A DNA stretch of 64,000 bases, taken from NCBI GenBank assembly GCA_031291235.1, contig JARLJL010000009.1:160208-224207 (forward strand), given 5' to 3'. Origin of the DNA: Sulfuriferula sp. (GTDB lineage: Bacteria; Pseudomonadota; Gammaproteobacteria; Burkholderiales; Sulfuriferulaceae). The translations under genes and the position numbers were made by a program. Every line of letters starts with the position of its first letter. The stretch's first letter is position 1. Positions 1 to 8,597 of this stretch are shown here, piece by piece. Under the pieces are notes generated by a model, which searched no databases, was not told where the DNA came from, and saw nothing but the letters and a program-made list of their open reading frames with translations.

Positions 1-1
1 C

Positions 2-1240
2 ATCGGCCGCGTAGTCGAGACCACGGTAATGCGTGCGTTATTCCCGCACGACGAAACCCGCCGCAATTTTATCCGCGCTGTCGGCGCCAGCACGGCATTC
101 GCCGCCATTTCCACGTTGTTTCCGATGTCGGCAGCCAAAGCGCTTGCCGCGGACCGCGCGCCGCTGGAAAAACCCGACCTGAAAATCGGTTTCGTCCCCA
201 TCACCTGCGCCACGCCTATCATCATGGCCGGCCCCATGGGATTCTATTCGCGCGAAGGGCTTAACGTATCGCTGCTGAAAACGGCCGGCTGGGCCGTGGT
301 GCGCGACAAGGTGATGAACAAGGAATACGACGCCTCGCACATGCTCTCGCCTATGCCGCTGGCGATCAGTCTGGGATTGGGTTCGCAGGCGCAGCCTGTC
401 GATGTGGCTGCGATCGAAAATATCAACGGCCAGGCCATTACCATGCACGTCAAGCACAAGGACAAGCTGGATCCGAAACAGTGGAAAGGCATGAAATTCG
501 GCCTGCCGTTCGACTACTCCATACACAACTTCCTGCTGCGCTACTTCCTTGCCGAAAACGGCATCGACCCGGACAAGGATGTTGAGCTGCGCATCATGGC
601 GCCGCCCGATATGGTAGCCAACCTGCGCGCCGGCAATATCGACGGTTTCCTCGGACCTGAGCCGTTCAACCAGCGTGCCGTATACGAAGAAGTCGGCTTT
701 ATTCACACGCTGTCGCGCGACATCTGGGACGGTCACCCATGCTGCGCCTTCGGCGTGTCGGAAGGCTTTGCCAAAACCTACCCGAACACCTTTGCCGCAC
801 TGTTCCGCGCCATTGCCAGCGCTACCGAATATGCGCACAAGCCGGAAAACCGCAACGACATCATCAAGGCCATCGCCCCGGCCAACTACCTCAACCAGCC
901 TATCCCGGTGCTGGAGCAGGTGATGACCGGACACTTTGCCGACGGTCTGGGCAAAGTGCGCAACGTGCCGGATCGCGTCGATTTCGATCCGTTCCCATGG
1001 CAGTCGATGGCGGTATGGATGCTGACGCAGATGAAACGCTGGGGCTATCTGAAAGGCGATGTCAATTATAAGCAAATCGCAGAACAGGTCTTCCTCGCGA
1101 CCGACGCACGCAAACGCCTGAAGGAAATGGGATTGCCTGCGCCCGCCAGCAATTACACCAAACACACCATCATGGGGAAAGAGTTTGACCCGGCCAAAGC
1201 CGAGCAATATCTCAAATCCTTCAAGATCAGCAGGGCATGA
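2..1240 (+). CDS. cynA: CmpA/NrtA-family ABC transporter substrate-binding protein, probably cyanate (5' end beyond window)
   Basis: Periplasmic binding component of a nitrate/bicarbonate/cyanate-type ABC importer. A twin-arginine signal (TRRNFIR, then a hydrophobic stretch ending near AKALA) lies about 10 residues after the ATG at 29, so export is probably Tat-dependent. The mature part has the family block GFVPITCATPIIMA and the GWAVVRDK and NINGQAI segments. The frame stays open from the ATG at 29 back to base 2 without a stop, and no ribosome site precedes that ATG. Relatives carry an extra N-terminal segment before the RR motif, so the true start is probably outside the window. The stop overlaps the permease start (ATGA). 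Cyanate as substrate is inferred from the cyanase three genes downstream; nitrate or nitrite are alternatives. Confidence 0.85.
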   Translation: MGRVVETTVMRALFPHDETRRNFIRAVGASTAFAAISTLFPMSAAKALAADRAPLEKPDLKIGFVPITCATPIIMAGPMGFYSREGLNVSLLKTAGWAVVRDKVMNKEYDASHMLSPMPLAISLGLGSQAQPVDVAAIENINGQAITMHVKHKDKLDPKQWKGMKFGLPFDYSIHNFLLRYFLAENGIDPDKDVELRIMAPPDMVANLRAGNIDGFLGPEPFNQRAVYEEVGFIHTLSRDIWDGHPCCAFGVSEGFAKTYPNTFAALFRAIASATEYAHKPENRNDIIKAIAPANYLNQPIPVLEQVMTGHFADGLGKVRNVPDRVDFDPFPWQSMAVWMLTQMKRWGYLKGDVNYKQIAEQVFLATDARKRLKEMGLPAPASNYTKHTIMGKEFDPAKAEQYLKSFKISRA

Positions 1241-2088
1241 TCATGAAAACCTCCCTGACTTTTCGTGCTTACCTGCTGTCTGCGCTGATCCTCGGCGTGC
1301 TGTTGATGGGCTGGTATCTGGCGACGTTACCGCAGAAAGCCGCTGTTGCAGTACCGCAAGCCGACGCCGAATATGCGGCACTGATGGGCGGCAGTGCCGT
1401 CAAGAAGTCGGGCATGCCGACGCCGTTAGAGGTGGGCCATACCTTGCAGGAAAAGCTCGCCGATCCATTCTACGATCACGGTCCTAACGACAAGGGTATC
1501 GGCATCCAGCTCGGCTATTCGCTGGCGCGGGTGCTGGCCGGATTCGCGCTGGCGGCGCTGGTGGCGATACCGCTGGGGTTTCTGGTCGGGATGTCGCCCA
1601 TCATGCACCGGGCGCTCGATCCTTACATACAGTTGCTCAAGCCGATCTCGCCGCTGGCGTGGATGCCGCTGGCGCTGTACACCATCAAGGACTCGTCGGC
1701 ATCGGCGATCTTTGTGATCTTCATTTGCTCGCTGTGGCCGATGCTGATCAATACCGCCTACGGCGTGGCCGCCGTCAAGCGCGATTGGCTCAACGTCGCC
1801 AAAACGCTGGAAGTCAGCCCATTGCGCAAGGCCTTTCTGGTGATATTGCCCGCTGCTGCGCCGACCATACTGACCGGCATGCGCATCTCCATGGGCATAG
1901 CCTGGCTGGTCATCGTCGCGGCTGAAATGCTGGTAGGCGGCACAGGGATCGGTTATTTCGTGTGGAATGAATGGAATAACCTCAGTCTCACCAACGTCAT
2001 TTTCGCCGTACTCATGATAGGCATCGTCGGCATGATGCTGGACATGGTGTTCGGCTGGTTGTCGCGCTTAGTGGCATATAACGATTAA
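1237..2088 (+). CDS. cynB: ABC transporter permease, nitrate/cyanate type
   Basis: Inner-membrane permease of the importer, 283 residues. It has an N-terminal membrane anchor (about residues 9-30), then a periplasmic stretch and a five-helix core. The cytoplasmic EAA-type loop that contacts the ATPase is recognisable (TLEVSPLRKAFLVILPAAAP, about residues 190-209). The first ATG at 1237 overlaps the previous stop (ATGA), which indicates translational coupling; an ATG at 1243 is also possible. It is followed after 10 bases by the ATPase gene. The family assignment is firm; the substrate is inferred from context. Confidence 0.9.
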   Translation: MIMKTSLTFRAYLLSALILGVLLMGWYLATLPQKAAVAVPQADAEYAALMGGSAVKKSGMPTPLEVGHTLQEKLADPFYDHGPNDKGIGIQLGYSLARVLAGFALAALVAIPLGFLVGMSPIMHRALDPYIQLLKPISPLAWMPLALYTIKDSSASAIFVIFICSLWPMLINTAYGVAAVKRDWLNVAKTLEVSPLRKAFLVILPAAAPTILTGMRISMGIAWLVIVAAEMLVGGTGIGYFVWNEWNNLSLTNVIFAVLMIGIVGMMLDMVFGWLSRLVAYND

Positions 2089-2098
2089 GAGGCCAGAT

Positions 2099-3013
2099 AT
2101 GCAAACCGATTTTCTGAAAGTTGAAGCACTCAGTCGGATTTATCCGGCCAGCCGCGGCAAGACAGCGGTACCGGTATTCGAAAACGTGCACTTCAGCATA
2201 GCCAAGGGCGAATTCGTCTGCATCATCGGCCATTCCGGTTGCGGCAAATCCACCATCCTCAACGTGCTGGCCGGGCTTGACGAGCCCAGCTCCGGCGTAG
2301 TGATTATGGATGGCCGCGAAGTGTCCGGCCCCAGCCTGGATCGCGGCGTGGTGTTCCAGGGCCACGCGCTGATGCCCTGGCTGACGGTGATGCAAAACAT
2401 CGAATTTGCCGTCAAGTCGCGCTGGCCTGACTGGTCGAAGGACAAGACCGTGCAACACTGCCAGCAATTTATCGATCTGGTCGGCCTGACCGGTTCAGAG
2501 CACAAAAAACCATCGGAACTGTCCGGCGGCATGAAGCAACGCGTCGGCATCGCCCGCGCCTTCTCGATCCAGCCCAAGATGCTGCTGCTGGACGAGCCGT
2601 TTGGCGCGCTGGACGCACTGACCCGCGGCGTGATTCAGGACGAACTGCTGAAGATTTGCGCTGCGACCCAGCAAACCGTGTTCATGATTACGCATGACGT
2701 CGACGAGGCCATCCTGCTCTCCGACAAGATCATCCTCATGACCAACGGCCCGCGTGCGCGCATCGCCGAGATTGTGATCAACACCTTACCGCGCAACCGT
2801 ACCCGCAACGACATCCACAAGGATCCGCAGTATTACCGCATCCGTAACCATCTGGTGGATTTCCTGGTCAGCCGCTCACGCGAACTGGCCGTTGCGCAAG
2901 ACGCCAGCTACGATCCGCGCCACCCGCCTGAAGTCAGGCCGGGCGAAGCCGGCGACGAAGTGCCTTCCGACATGCCGCGCATCCAGAAGCAGGCTGCCAT
3001 CCACCTGGTTTAA
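2099..3013 (+). CDS. cynD: ABC transporter ATP-binding protein, nitrate/cyanate type
   Basis: Energising subunit of the importer, 304 residues. Walker A is GHSGCGKST (44-52), the signature LSGGMKQR (141-148), Walker B MLLLDEP (161-167), and the switch histidine lies in ITHD (H199). The NrtD-like block VVFQGHALMPWLTVMQNI follows the Q-loop. About 40 hydrophilic, Pro-rich residues follow the ATPase fold and have no obvious role. A purine-rich ribosome site (AAGAGG) lies at the end of the preceding gene. The cyanase gene starts 31 bases downstream on the same strand, so the four genes form one likely operon. Confidence 0.9.
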   Translation: MQTDFLKVEALSRIYPASRGKTAVPVFENVHFSIAKGEFVCIIGHSGCGKSTILNVLAGLDEPSSGVVIMDGREVSGPSLDRGVVFQGHALMPWLTVMQNIEFAVKSRWPDWSKDKTVQHCQQFIDLVGLTGSEHKKPSELSGGMKQRVGIARAFSIQPKMLLLDEPFGALDALTRGVIQDELLKICAATQQTVFMITHDVDEAILLSDKIILMTNGPRARIAEIVINTLPRNRTRNDIHKDPQYYRIRNHLVDFLVSRSRELAVAQDASYDPRHPPEVRPGEAGDEVPSDMPRIQKQAAIHLV

Positions 3014-3044
3014 TTGATTTACTCTCACTGAAAAAGGAAACACC

Positions 3045-3488
3045 ATGAAACGTAGCGACGTTACCGATTTGATACTTGTAGCCAAACTTGCCAAAGGGCT
3101 GAAATGGGACGATCTGGCCAAAGCCATCGGCCTCAGCAAGGAATGGACGACCGCCGCCCTGCTCGGGCAAATGACGCTGGATGCGACACAGGCAGCCACC
3201 ATAGGCAAGATGCTGGACTTGCCGGCTGAAGCGATTGCCTGCCTGCAAATCGTACCTTACAAAGGCTCGTTGCCGACCGCCGTTCCGACCGACCCATTGA
3301 TTTACCGCTTTTACGAATTGATCAGCGTGTACGGCACCTCGATCAAGGCGCTGATCCATGAAGAGTTCGGCGACGGCATCATGAGCGCAATCGATTTCAG
3401 CATGGATATTTCACGCGTAGCCGATCCCAAGGGCGATCGCGTCAAAATCGTGCTGAACGGCAAATTCCTGCCGTACAAGACGTATTAA
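3045..3488 (+). CDS. cynS: cyanate hydratase (cyanase)
   Basis: Converts cyanate and bicarbonate to ammonia and CO2 in the cytosol, giving a nitrogen source and detoxifying cyanate. The protein is 147 residues, slightly shorter than the E. coli enzyme, with an N-terminal helix-turn-helix-like bundle and the C-terminal catalytic domain. The catalytic triad is present with correct spacing: R88, E91 and S114 (E. coli R96, E99, S122), in PLIYRFYELISVYG and GIMSAIDFSMD. A good ribosome site (AAGGAAA) precedes the ATG. It is last in the transporter operon, and the imported substrate would feed it directly. Confidence 0.96.
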   Translation: MKRSDVTDLILVAKLAKGLKWDDLAKAIGLSKEWTTAALLGQMTLDATQAATIGKMLDLPAEAIACLQIVPYKGSLPTAVPTDPLIYRFYELISVYGTSIKALIHEEFGDGIMSAIDFSMDISRVADPKGDRVKIVLNGKFLPYKTY

Positions 3489-3498
3489 TCAACGACAC

Positions 3499-3544
3499 CG
3501 CTTTGCGGACGGACTGCGCAACAGGCGCGGTTATCCGCAAAGCG
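3499..3544. terminator. inverted repeat between convergent cynS and GGDEF-EAL gene
   Basis: Perfect 11-bp inverted repeat CGCTTTGCGGA / TCCGCAAAGCG (3499-3509 and 3534-3544) with a 24-base loop, lying between two convergent genes. There is no U-run, so it is a candidate bidirectional transcript end rather than a classical intrinsic terminator. Confidence 0.4.
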
Positions 3545-3555
3545 CTACGCCTGCG

Positions 3556-6519
3556 CTAATTTTCTCTCTGCGCCAGCATGGACTCGAACACGTCTGCCGC
3601 GACCGGTCGCGAATACAGATAGCCCTGCGCATAATCGCACCCGGCGTTCGCCAGCAAATCCCGCTGCTCTGCAGTCTCGACGCCTTCGGCAATCACCTTG
3701 AGCCCGAGTTTGTGCGCCATGACAATAATGGCCTCGGATAAAGCCATATCGCTGGCATCCGTCGCCAGGTCGCGCACGAAGCTCTGGTCCAGTTTCAGAT
3801 AATCGATATCGAATTTCTTCAAATACGACAGGGCCGAATATCCCGTTCCGAAATCGTCAATCGCGACCTGTATGTTCGCGTTACGGAACTGCATCAGCTT
3901 ATCGGTAATGCCGGGATCGACATGCAGCAGTAAGCCCTCGGTAATTTCTATGGCAATGCTTTGCCCCGGCAGATTCAGCTCCTGTAAATATGCCAGCCGG
4001 GTGGGCATGCACATAGACTCGCTCTGAAACTCGACAGGCGACATATTCACGCTGAGCTGCACCGGATGTGCGAACATGCCGTACCAGCGGCTCGCCTGAC
4101 GTGCCGCCTCCCTGAAGACCCAATCGCCGATCTCGACAATCAGCCCCGTTTCCTCTGCCAGCGGAATGAACTCCATCGGACTGACCAGCCCGCGCTGCGG
4201 ATGATGCCAGCGCAATAGCGCCTCAGCCTTGACGATACGTCCTGTGGACATCTCCACTATAGGCTGAAAATACAGCATGAGCTGATTAGCCCCAAGCGCC
4301 CCGCGCAAATCGCTCAACAGACTCAATCTCGACTGCGCTTGCTGCTGCATAGAGCCGGTAAAATAGCCGAACCGGTTGCGCCCGCTATTTTTGGCGACAT
4401 ACATGGCCTGATCGGCATTGCGCAGCAACTGCTCCGCATCGCTGCCGTCATCCGGGTAAAGCGTAATGCCTATACTGGCCGAAATATAAATTTGCCCCTG
4501 CGCATCAAGCAGCGTAAACGGTTCTGCCAGCTTGATAATAATATTTCTGGCAATCTCGTCTATATAATTACCGTCGCGCTGCTGTGCCAGAATCACCGTA
4601 AATTCATCGCCGCCCAGACGCGCAACCGTATCGGATTTACGCACGCATGACACGATACGCCTGGCCGCCTCGACCAGCAACATATCCCCAATCTGATGCC
4701 CGAGCGTATCGTTGACCTCCTTGAAACGGTCGAGATCGATGAAAAACAGCGCGAGTAATTCGTCATCACGCCGCGCTTTTTTGATTTCCTGTTCCAGCCT
4801 GTCATAAAACATGAAACGATTGGGCAGATCGGTCAGCAAATCGAAATTGGCCTGCTTCCAGATCAGCTGGTCGGACTGTTTTCTCTGGGTAATATCGCGC
4901 GTCACCCCCAATAATGCAATGATTTCGCCAGTGGCATTACGCAATGGCGTCGCATGTGTTTCCAGCCAGCGCTGCGTGCCGCGCTTGCCTGTAATCGGAA
5001 ACTCGAGCACGCCGCTGCCGCCTTCGCAGACGCTTCTATGCAGATTTGAAAACGCCTTGCGAAACTCCGGCTTGATAAAATTCAGCAACCCCGACGCTTG
5101 CGCCTCGGCCAGACTATCGACCTCGAGCATGGCAAGCCCTGCGCTATTCATCTGTATCAATCCGCCATACGGGGAAACCACTTTAACGCACTCGGGCTCG
5201 CCCTCAAAAATCGCATTGAGGAAATTCTTCTGTTCGATAATCGTGTCCATGGCTTGCCTGAGCCGGGTAATATCCTGCGCTACCAGTACCAGACAGGTTT
5301 CGTTCTGGATTTCGACTATTTCCGCAGAAACCAGACATATCGCTTCGCCGGTCCGGGTCTTGAACACAAATTCAAAATCACTCGCCCTGCCTTTTTCAAC
5401 GAGTTCAGCTGCCAGTATCTTGCGATCGTTGGCATTTTTCCATATCCCCAAATCATCTACAGTACGACCTATGACTTCATCGTAGCTATACCCGGAAATG
5501 CGTACCCACGCTTCGTTGACCTCGACAATCCGGCCATCGGCAAGCGAGGTAATGGAAATCGGGTTGGGCGAATTGCGGAACGTTTTGGCAAACTTGTCTT
5601 CGCTGATACGCAGAACCTCTGCGGCCTGCTTGCGTTCATTTTCCCGATCGAAGTTATCCAGCGCGAAACTGATATCGCCCGACATTTCGTTAAGCAGTCC
5701 GATGATTTCCGTATCGAAAGCATCGGGTTGTGCATCGCAAACGACCAGTATCGCAAACAGCCGGCCGGCACGATAAATAGGGAAAGCGCCTATCGATGCG
5801 CGCCCATACAAGGCTGCCTGACCGCACCAGGGAGCAACGCCGTCACCAATATTGTTCATGATAACGCTTCTGCTTTCGCGCAAGGCGATAGCTTCTGCAC
5901 CGTCGCCCGCCAGCAGGGCATTGTTGATAACAGCGACGGCTACATCCAGATCGTCGGCTGTAATGCCATAGCTTGCCGCAGCCTCAATCAACGTGCAGTC
6001 ATCGTTTAACCGCCCTATCCAAGCCACGTTAAGTCCACCGAAATCGACCGCCATCCGGCAAACCAGCGGCAACAGCACCGATTCGTCATCCATGCGCACG
6101 ATGGCCTGGTTGACTTCGCTCAGCGCTTTATACAGTTTGCTGAGTCTGTTATCCGCACCGACCAGCGGCCTGCAATCGGCCAGATCGCGCACCAGACCGA
6201 GCACAAGATGCCGCCCGTCTATCAGGCTTACAGCCAGATGTACAGCGACGGGAATCAATTCGCCATTTTTATGCCGGTATTGCGCCGAGAACAATAATGA
6301 TTCGTCAATATCGAGTTGCCGCCAGCGCTGTTTATCCACATGCTCAGCGGCATCCGAATCGATGTCCATGATGGTCATCCCCAGCATTTCTTCATGCGTA
6401 TAGCCGAAACGGCTGCATGCCCGTCGATTAACGCCGATCAGCTTGCCATCCGGATCATGCACGAAACAGGCATCTGGTATTGTCTCCAGAAACGACCTGA
6501 ATTCACTCTCACGCTGCAT
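3556..6519 (-). CDS. PAS-GAF-PAS-PAS diguanylate cyclase/phosphodiesterase (GGDEF-EAL)
   Basis: Cyclic-di-GMP enzyme of about 987 residues with no membrane segment. From the ATG the order is PAS (about 5-115), GAF (about 135-290), PAS (about 305-420), PAS (about 430-545), GGDEF (about 560-720) and EAL (about 735-980). The GGDEF motif is intact (636-640), with an RxxD inhibitory site (RKSD, 627-630) five residues before it. The EAL motif (766-768) and the DDFGTGYS segment are also intact, so both activities are possible. A longer frame starts at a TTG (6537), but the ATG at 6519 has a clear ribosome site (AGGGGAA) and is preferred. Its sensory input is unknown. Confidence 0.9.
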   Translation of the reverse strand: MQRESEFRSFLETIPDACFVHDPDGKLIGVNRRACSRFGYTHEEMLGMTIMDIDSDAAEHVDKQRWRQLDIDESLLFSAQYRHKNGELIPVAVHLAVSLIDGRHLVLGLVRDLADCRPLVGADNRLSKLYKALSEVNQAIVRMDDESVLLPLVCRMAVDFGGLNVAWIGRLNDDCTLIEAAASYGITADDLDVAVAVINNALLAGDGAEAIALRESRSVIMNNIGDGVAPWCGQAALYGRASIGAFPIYRAGRLFAILVVCDAQPDAFDTEIIGLLNEMSGDISFALDNFDRENERKQAAEVLRISEDKFAKTFRNSPNPISITSLADGRIVEVNEAWVRISGYSYDEVIGRTVDDLGIWKNANDRKILAAELVEKGRASDFEFVFKTRTGEAICLVSAEIVEIQNETCLVLVAQDITRLRQAMDTIIEQKNFLNAIFEGEPECVKVVSPYGGLIQMNSAGLAMLEVDSLAEAQASGLLNFIKPEFRKAFSNLHRSVCEGGSGVLEFPITGKRGTQRWLETHATPLRNATGEIIALLGVTRDITQRKQSDQLIWKQANFDLLTDLPNRFMFYDRLEQEIKKARRDDELLALFFIDLDRFKEVNDTLGHQIGDMLLVEAARRIVSCVRKSDTVARLGGDEFTVILAQQRDGNYIDEIARNIIIKLAEPFTLLDAQGQIYISASIGITLYPDDGSDAEQLLRNADQAMYVAKNSGRNRFGYFTGSMQQQAQSRLSLLSDLRGALGANQLMLYFQPIVEMSTGRIVKAEALLRWHHPQRGLVSPMEFIPLAEETGLIVEIGDWVFREAARQASRWYGMFAHPVQLSVNMSPVEFQSESMCMPTRLAYLQELNLPGQSIAIEITEGLLLHVDPGITDKLMQFRNANIQVAIDDFGTGYSALSYLKKFDIDYLKLDQSFVRDLATDASDMALSEAIIVMAHKLGLKVIAEGVETAEQRDLLANAGCDYAQGYLYSRPVAADVFESMLAQREN

Positions 6520-6597
6520 CACTTCCCCTATCGACAAATTGCGATCTGCGAGCAGTTACCAGACTTCCATGCCCATCACGGCATGCCGCATAAATAT

Positions 6598-6616
6598 TTA
6601 ACTATCATCAAGTTAA
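6598..6616. promoter_or_regulatory. TTAACT-N7-AGTTAA palindrome upstream of GGDEF-EAL gene
   Basis: Perfect 6-bp inverted repeat with a 7-base spacer in the AT-rich 247-bp gap between the GGDEF-EAL gene and the response regulator gene. It lies about 80 bases upstream of the GGDEF-EAL start. It could be an operator; no binding protein can be named. The rest of the gap shows nothing clear. Confidence 0.3.
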
Positions 6617-6786
6617 CATATATAAAGACAATCAGCCAGTATGCCAGCTTATCCCTGGAATAACGCATTTGTTGACAGACAGAAAAGCCATTGCCTGACA
6701 CATCGGCCAGCACAAACAAGAGACTGCCATTTTATTGTAGCCCCATATCGAACAACGACGAGATCGGATTAGGTCTGCAAACACAT

Positions 6787-7536
6787 TCAGATTCCACCCT
6801 GTTTGAACTGCTTCACCACCGCATACTGACGACGGCTCACAGGTAAGGCTTCATCAGAATCTTTGAGCAATACCACCCAGCCGCTGTGCTCGCCATCCTC
6901 GGTACTCTGCTCCTTGAGCGCAAAGCCGGCAATAGCGTTACGTGCAACCAGTGTATTGCGATGTATGCGAATAAATCGTTGCGGGAATTCCTGTTCCAGA
7001 CTGGTGAGCGTGTCTTCGAGCAGATAGGTATGCGTGGCTGTACGCGCCGCCACGTATTTCTGTTCGGCACGCAAGCAGATAATGTCGTCTACGGGCACCA
7101 GCAACACGCGCCCGCGCTCGTTGGTACTCAAATATTGCCTGACGGGCGCAGGCTTCAACATCGACGGCTGCACTTTGCGCAATGCGCCCAGCAAACGTTC
7201 GACGCGTACCGGTTTCAGCAAATAGTCGCGCGCATTCAACTCAAACGCCTGCAAGGCATGCGCATCGTAGGCAGTAGTAAATATCACCGCTGCGGGATAC
7301 TGCCGTTGCGCCAGCTGCTGCGCAACGGCCATGCCGTCCAGACCGGGCATGTGTATATCCAGCAATACCACGTCGGCAGCGGTTTGCGCCAGCAACTGCA
7401 ACGCCTGCACGCCATTCTCCGCCTCGCCGACGACTTGCAGCGGGATCTGACCGGCGCAGTCGTGCAACAGATCGCGTAGCCGGTTGCGCGCAGGCGTTTC
7501 ATCGTCGACGATAACAATGCGTAATGGCGCGGTCAT
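6787..7536 (-). CDS. algR: LytTR-family response regulator (AlgR-like)
   Basis: DNA-binding response regulator of 249 residues. The N-terminal receiver domain has the acidic pair D11-D12, phospho-acceptor D60 (VVLLDIHMPGLDG) and conserved K108 (LLKPV). The C-terminal LytTR domain (about 135-245) includes RIHRNTLVARNAI. The start overlaps the kinase stop by 4 bases (ATGA), so the pair is coupled. Position next to argH matches the algZ-algR locus of pseudomonads, where the pair controls alginate and type IV pili. Its targets here are unknown. Confidence 0.88.
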   Translation of the reverse strand: MTAPLRIVIVDDETPARNRLRDLLHDCAGQIPLQVVGEAENGVQALQLLAQTAADVVLLDIHMPGLDGMAVAQQLAQRQYPAAVIFTTAYDAHALQAFELNARDYLLKPVRVERLLGALRKVQPSMLKPAPVRQYLSTNERGRVLLVPVDDIICLRAEQKYVAARTATHTYLLEDTLTSLEQEFPQRFIRIHRNTLVARNAIAGFALKEQSTEDGEHSGWVVLLKDSDEALPVSRRQYAVVKQFKQGGI

Positions 7537-8549
7537 GGCGGCGTAGTCCGGTACGGCATGGTGATGTGAACCTGATAATAATTATCGTGTATCTGCGTAT
7601 GCAAGCTGGCCTCCACATCGAAATGCAGCATGAGACGACTTTTGATATTGCCCAGTGCCATTTTATTGCCGCTGTGGCGCTGGGCGTCATGCTGATAGGG
7701 ATTGCGAATAATCAGATGCAACTGGCCGTCGCTGCGATAGATATTCACGCTAATCTCGCCAGGCTGGGTAGCGGGCTCGATGCCGTGATATACCGCATTT
7801 TCCAGCAGCGGCTGCAATATCAGCGGCGGCAACAGCGCATTGCCGGGAGCCTTGTCGATATGCCATACCACGTGCAGGCGCTCGCCCAGACGCAGGCCCT
7901 CCAACTCCAGATACTGGCGGCTGATCTCCACCTCACGCCGGAGCGGACTGAGCTGCCGGTTATCCGCCATCACCACACGGAACAGATCGGCCAGATTTTC
8001 CAGCGCGCGTTCGGCTCGCTGCGGCTCGGCGCGCACCAGGCTGAGCACGGCATTCAGACTGTTGAACAAAAAATGCGGCCTGATCCGCGCCTGCAACGCC
8101 TGCAAGCGCGCTTCGGTCAGCGCCGGCGACAGCGCACGTCCGCGCAAATGAAAATAGCCGAGTATCAACGCGCTGATGGCAACCACATTCACCGCCTCGC
8201 GCCAGCTCATGGCCAGACGATTATCGGCAAACAAATGGCCCAGACCGTTCATCACCAGTGCCGTCGTGATGACGGCTACTGCCACGCAGGCAGCCAGCCC
8301 CCAGCGATAGGGCAGGCGCCGCAACGGCCGATGCAACAGGCACAATCCAGCTTGAGTCAACAGCAGGCTGGCCTGCACCACGACAGAATAGCCCACGAAC
8401 AAATGCCACATTTCCAGCAGATAAGGCGTTTGTAACCATGCAGTTGTCCACACCAAACCCTCGACACCGAGTAAAATACGCAGCATTACGCCCAGATTGC
8501 AGAAATCCGGTAAACGATCGGGATAGTCGCTTGTGCTTGGCTTTGGCAT
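7533..8549 (-). CDS. algZ: LytS-type sensor histidine kinase (AlgZ/FimS-like)
   Basis: Inner-membrane sensor kinase of 338 residues. The N-terminal half holds about four membrane helices. The His_kinase domain follows, with H-box [12 protein letters not shown] (about residues 150-161) and N-box [11 protein letters not shown]. The usual glycine-rich ATP-lid motif before the C-terminal N-x-x-x-R-L is poorly conserved ([13 protein letters not shown]), as reported for AlgZ/FimS-type kinases. The downstream regulator overlaps by 4 bases. It is divergent from argH, 48 bases away. The signal is unknown. Confidence 0.85.
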   Translation of the reverse strand: MPKPSTSDYPDRLPDFCNLGVMLRILLGVEGLVWTTAWLQTPYLLEMWHLFVGYSVVVQASLLLTQAGLCLLHRPLRRLPYRWGLAACVAVAVITTALVMNGLGHLFADNRLAMSWREAVNVVAISALILGYFHLRGRALSPALTEARLQALQARIRPHFLFNSLNAVLSLVRAEPQRAERALENLADLFRVVMADNRQLSPLRREVEISRQYLELEGLRLGERLHVVWHIDKAPGNALLPPLILQPLLENAVYHGIEPATQPGEISVNIYRSDGQLHLIIRNPYQHDAQRHSGNKMALGNIKSRLMLHFDVEASLHTQIHDNYYQVHITMPYRTTPP

Positions 8550-8597
8550 AATTCGGTTATTCTACCAATCTCAACTCAATATCATCAGGTTATATTC

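Noticed and set aside
38..1207. 389-codon open frame antisense to the binding-protein gene
   Set aside because: It is a shadow of a GC-rich coding gene; its translation is His/Arg/Gln-rich with no domain, and the plus-strand frame has clear family motifs.
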